Positions 61,245 to 64,000 of a DNA stretch of 64,000 nucleotides are shown here, one piece after another (the first letter of the stretch is position 1; each line of letters starts with the position of its first letter). Position numbers and translations under genes: made by a program. Under the pieces are notes generated by a model that was not told where the DNA came from, made no database searches, and saw only the letters and a list, made by a program, of their open reading frames with translations. This DNA comes from Bradysia coprophila (Eukaryota > Arthropoda > Insecta > Diptera > Sciaridae), in contig NW_023503493.1 of assembly GCF_014529535.1 (NCBI RefSeq), positions 11,998,001 to 12,062,000 on the forward strand, given 5' to 3'.

Positions 61245-64000
61245 CGAAGAAACAGTTTTGAGATCTAGTAAAAGAAAGAAAAAAAATTAAAAAAAAAATT
61301 GAAACGACAAGGGTATCGAAAAAAAGCTTGAAGTCTGTCACTTCCATTTGTGTGAAGAGTTTTGTCACAAAATCTTTCATTTCAAATTTTTAAAGCACGG
61401 TGCGTTTGAGTCTTCTTTCTCGTTTTCGCTTAAGCAACAAAATCGTATTAACACATGGAGGGTTAGGGAAACATCTTAGCAATTCTCTATCCTCACATGT
61501 CAATAATCTGCCATGGTTGGTATAATATTAGAAGGTTATACTGGGGCAGTTATACTGGGGTCCTAAGGCTAGAAGCATAGCGTCAAATTTGAACAAAAGT
61601 ATTTCAATTAGAAACAAAACCAATAAAAATTACGAACCAGTGCAATTCTCACATTTGTGGGCTCACAGTGTCGTTTAAAGTCCCAATTGTTACTCAGTTA
61701 TACCTAAAATTTCAGAGTAAGAAAACGTTTCCTACTTGCTGGTTCTATTGGAGGGTGCAAGAATAATAATTTTCAATAATATGCATAAAAGAAACGATGG
61801 TGAAAACTAGAGAAACTATGGTTAGAGTTTATGGATGAACTGACTATTGGCATTTGAATGCATAAAAAGTACGAAGAGCTATAGCACTCGATTCAGTAGT
61901 CAAAGAAGTTATATAGACTGATAGAACTTCTTTGGTAGTTTTGTTTAACTTTAAACGAACGTGGCTACCTATGCGTATCCAAGATTAAAATCTCATTTTG
62001 TTTTTCTAACTAAGAACACATATTCAGAGCTTAGTCACGATACAAAATATCCGAACGAAAGTCTATATTATGCATGCAGCAATATACACACACTCTCGAA
62101 TTTCTCTCTGGAAATAAAGTTGAAAACAAAGAGAGAGCTTATACCAGCGAGCAACACGTTTTACCATACTTTGTACAATACTCAAGTCACCAGTTCAGTT
62201 AAGTATCAATATCCAAGCGGTTCACAACGTTTTATTTAGTTCAAAAGTAATAATTTTCGTTAGTTGCTAATTTGTTACGAGTGTGAATTTATCTTTGCCC
62301 GGCTTTCGGTGAATAAATAGATCATTTTGATCAAGATTGAGAATTTTACAACTGAAATTTGACGCTTATATTTAGAATTGGATCGATTGCAACTCCTCGG
62401 TATAATACACACACCGGTATTGAAAATAAAGAAACAAAATAGAGTATAAATGTCACTCGTTATAAAAAACAATGAGGTGATAACATTACATTCAATCAGA
62501 TAATGTTCTTGTAATTGTGAGTGCGTTTTAATTAAAAAAAGAGGTTTGGTCACAAGCAATTACATTTGGCGTAAAAAAAACAATTTGGTTGCTGAAAAAT
62601 TAACCTATCCATTTAGTGACGAGGTAAGTGAAATTAGATTTTTTTTTTTAAATTGTACCTATTTACCCGACCTACTCACCCAATTCATCAACGATATGTA
62701 TTTGTATTTCGTTGTAAATAATAAAAGGGAGAATATTGTAGCTGGTGTATTAAATAATGGCTTTGGTAACAAATATTGAAATGAGTAGTTTGGAGTACGA
62801 CAAAATTAAACAGTAAGACTGTACCACCCGCATCGGGGAATAGCCATTGCGAAAAGTATTTGCTTTCCGTTTTCGTATTATACGTGCAAATCATACATTT
62901 AGTACCACGAAATAAGGAAAAAAATTTAACAGTCAACTCAATATTTAGCAGAAATGGACATTTCGATTAAACTTGTGTTGCACAGAGTGAACATCATTAG
63001 TTAATACATAACACACTGAGAACCTTGACCGTAAACACGGTGTAAACTATCCTTTCAAATGTTAGGTATAGCCGACGATCCCATTAAATTTCAAATTAAT
63101 TTCGTTCAACTCCATTTCCAACATAAAGTTTAATGAAAATCTACTTGGAAACTTTTAGCACGAAATTTTTCCGGTAAAATGGAAAGATTTTGCGGTATTA
63201 AGTTGTCATTCCGTGTCACTGAACTTATCTGTTTAATGTGTGGCGATATCTGATTAAATGCAGATTTTGTGAACAGATAGCAAAAGCAGCTGCTAGGTGA
63301 GTTATTCACCTATGCAACAACAATAGCAACAATTTGTAATTTCCATTCTTTAGAATTAACATTTTAGTGTTTGAGTGTTTGACAATCTGCTGACTATCTC
63401 CTCATTTTATTAACACCGTGGACAAAAAGGGCCGGGTCAAGAAAAGGTGAAGAATTGCAATAGTAGATTGCGTATCTATGGGAGAAATGACGGAAAAGAA
63501 ATATGAGGGTGGCTTAGACCTTCGAGGGGACTTAGACCTTCGAGGGACACATTCTGAGACCCATTCGTCAAAGTAAATCCATTTTCCGTCATAAGCCGCA
63601 ACAAAGCAAAACCAATTTTGGCAGCATGAAATTATGTCCTACTTATCTCCTTAGGGAAGCACAACGTTGAACACGAGGTATTTGTTAACCTAGGAGAAAA
63701 GTTGGAAATTTTATTTCGAGGGCCACAAGTCACCCGAGAAAATTACATTTCCCACTTTTTCAACACAGCGTTTTTGACAACAAAAACTCACGAAGTTTCA
63801 GCTGAAAATGCCTATTTTCTCGCCTGCTCTGTCAAAAATAGTTTCTTGTTATAGTATCAAGACTAGTTAGTGCGTTTCCGTACTCAGTAGTCTTTAAGAG
63901 ACATGTAACATATACCAATGCACAGACACACACTATGTTTATGGAAAGTAAGTAGTGTCCGTTTTACGAACATTTCTTCCTTAACCTTTAACAGACGGCA

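Larger units (their letters stand above)
58130..64000. other. Intron or intergenic DNA at the right end
   Basis: Starts with the intron after exon 2 of the 57 kb gene. It contains the 1.77 kb inverted-repeat element and the 22-unit satellite. No further exon with matching phase could be identified; open frames at 61961-62239 and 62546-62779 are AT-rich and unrecognised. The sequence near 63.65-63.78 kb resembles degenerate repeats at 11.3-11.95 kb. Confidence 0.6.

Overview
The window looks like nuclear DNA of an insect, most likely a nematoceran dipteran. It is AT-rich, its introns are often only 50-100 bp with standard GT/AG ends, and its genes match insect families (a hyperplastic-discs E3 ligase, 7tm_6 odorant receptors, an insect-type organic cation transporter). 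The species assignment is inference. All gene models were built by eye from reading frames, splice signals and phase checks.

Layout. 1-9.4 kb: the 5' half of an SLC22-type organic cation transporter on the minus strand, with a 6.8 kb intron; the gene runs off the left edge. 9.4-17.2 kb: mostly repeat-rich intergenic DNA around one small secreted cysteine-rich protein gene at 13.2-13.6 kb with its own TATA box and poly(A) signal. 17.7-30.0 kb: a complete 20-exon hyd/UBR5 gene on the minus strand, including a 59 bp first coding exon. 30-33.9 kb: a belt of palindromic elements. 33.9-40.0 kb: two intact tandem odorant receptor paralogs with the same six-exon structure. 43.3-43.8 kb: a short soluble cytochrome b5-domain protein. 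47.1-53.0 kb: a housekeeping cluster of a GRTP1/TBC1D6-type Rab GAP (-), a dynactin p24 subunit (+) and H/ACA snoRNP protein GAR1 (-). 57.3-58.1 kb: the first two exons of an unrecognised plus-strand gene. 58.2-64 kb: a 1.77 kb inverted-repeat element and a 22-unit satellite of about 39 bp per unit.

The genes do not form one pathway. The hyd product (nuclear/cytoplasmic ubiquitin ligase), TBC GAP, dynactin p24 and GAR1 are housekeeping functions. The receptors, transporter and secreted peptide belong to the fast-evolving, environment-facing set.

The most notable non-genic signal is the number of very small palindromic transposon derivatives with readable target-site duplications (TSDs). One family has CA..TG ends and 7 bp TSDs. 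Others have 8 bp, TAA or TA TSDs. Three elements are reduced to 33, 42 and 64 bp, hardly more than their inverted ends.
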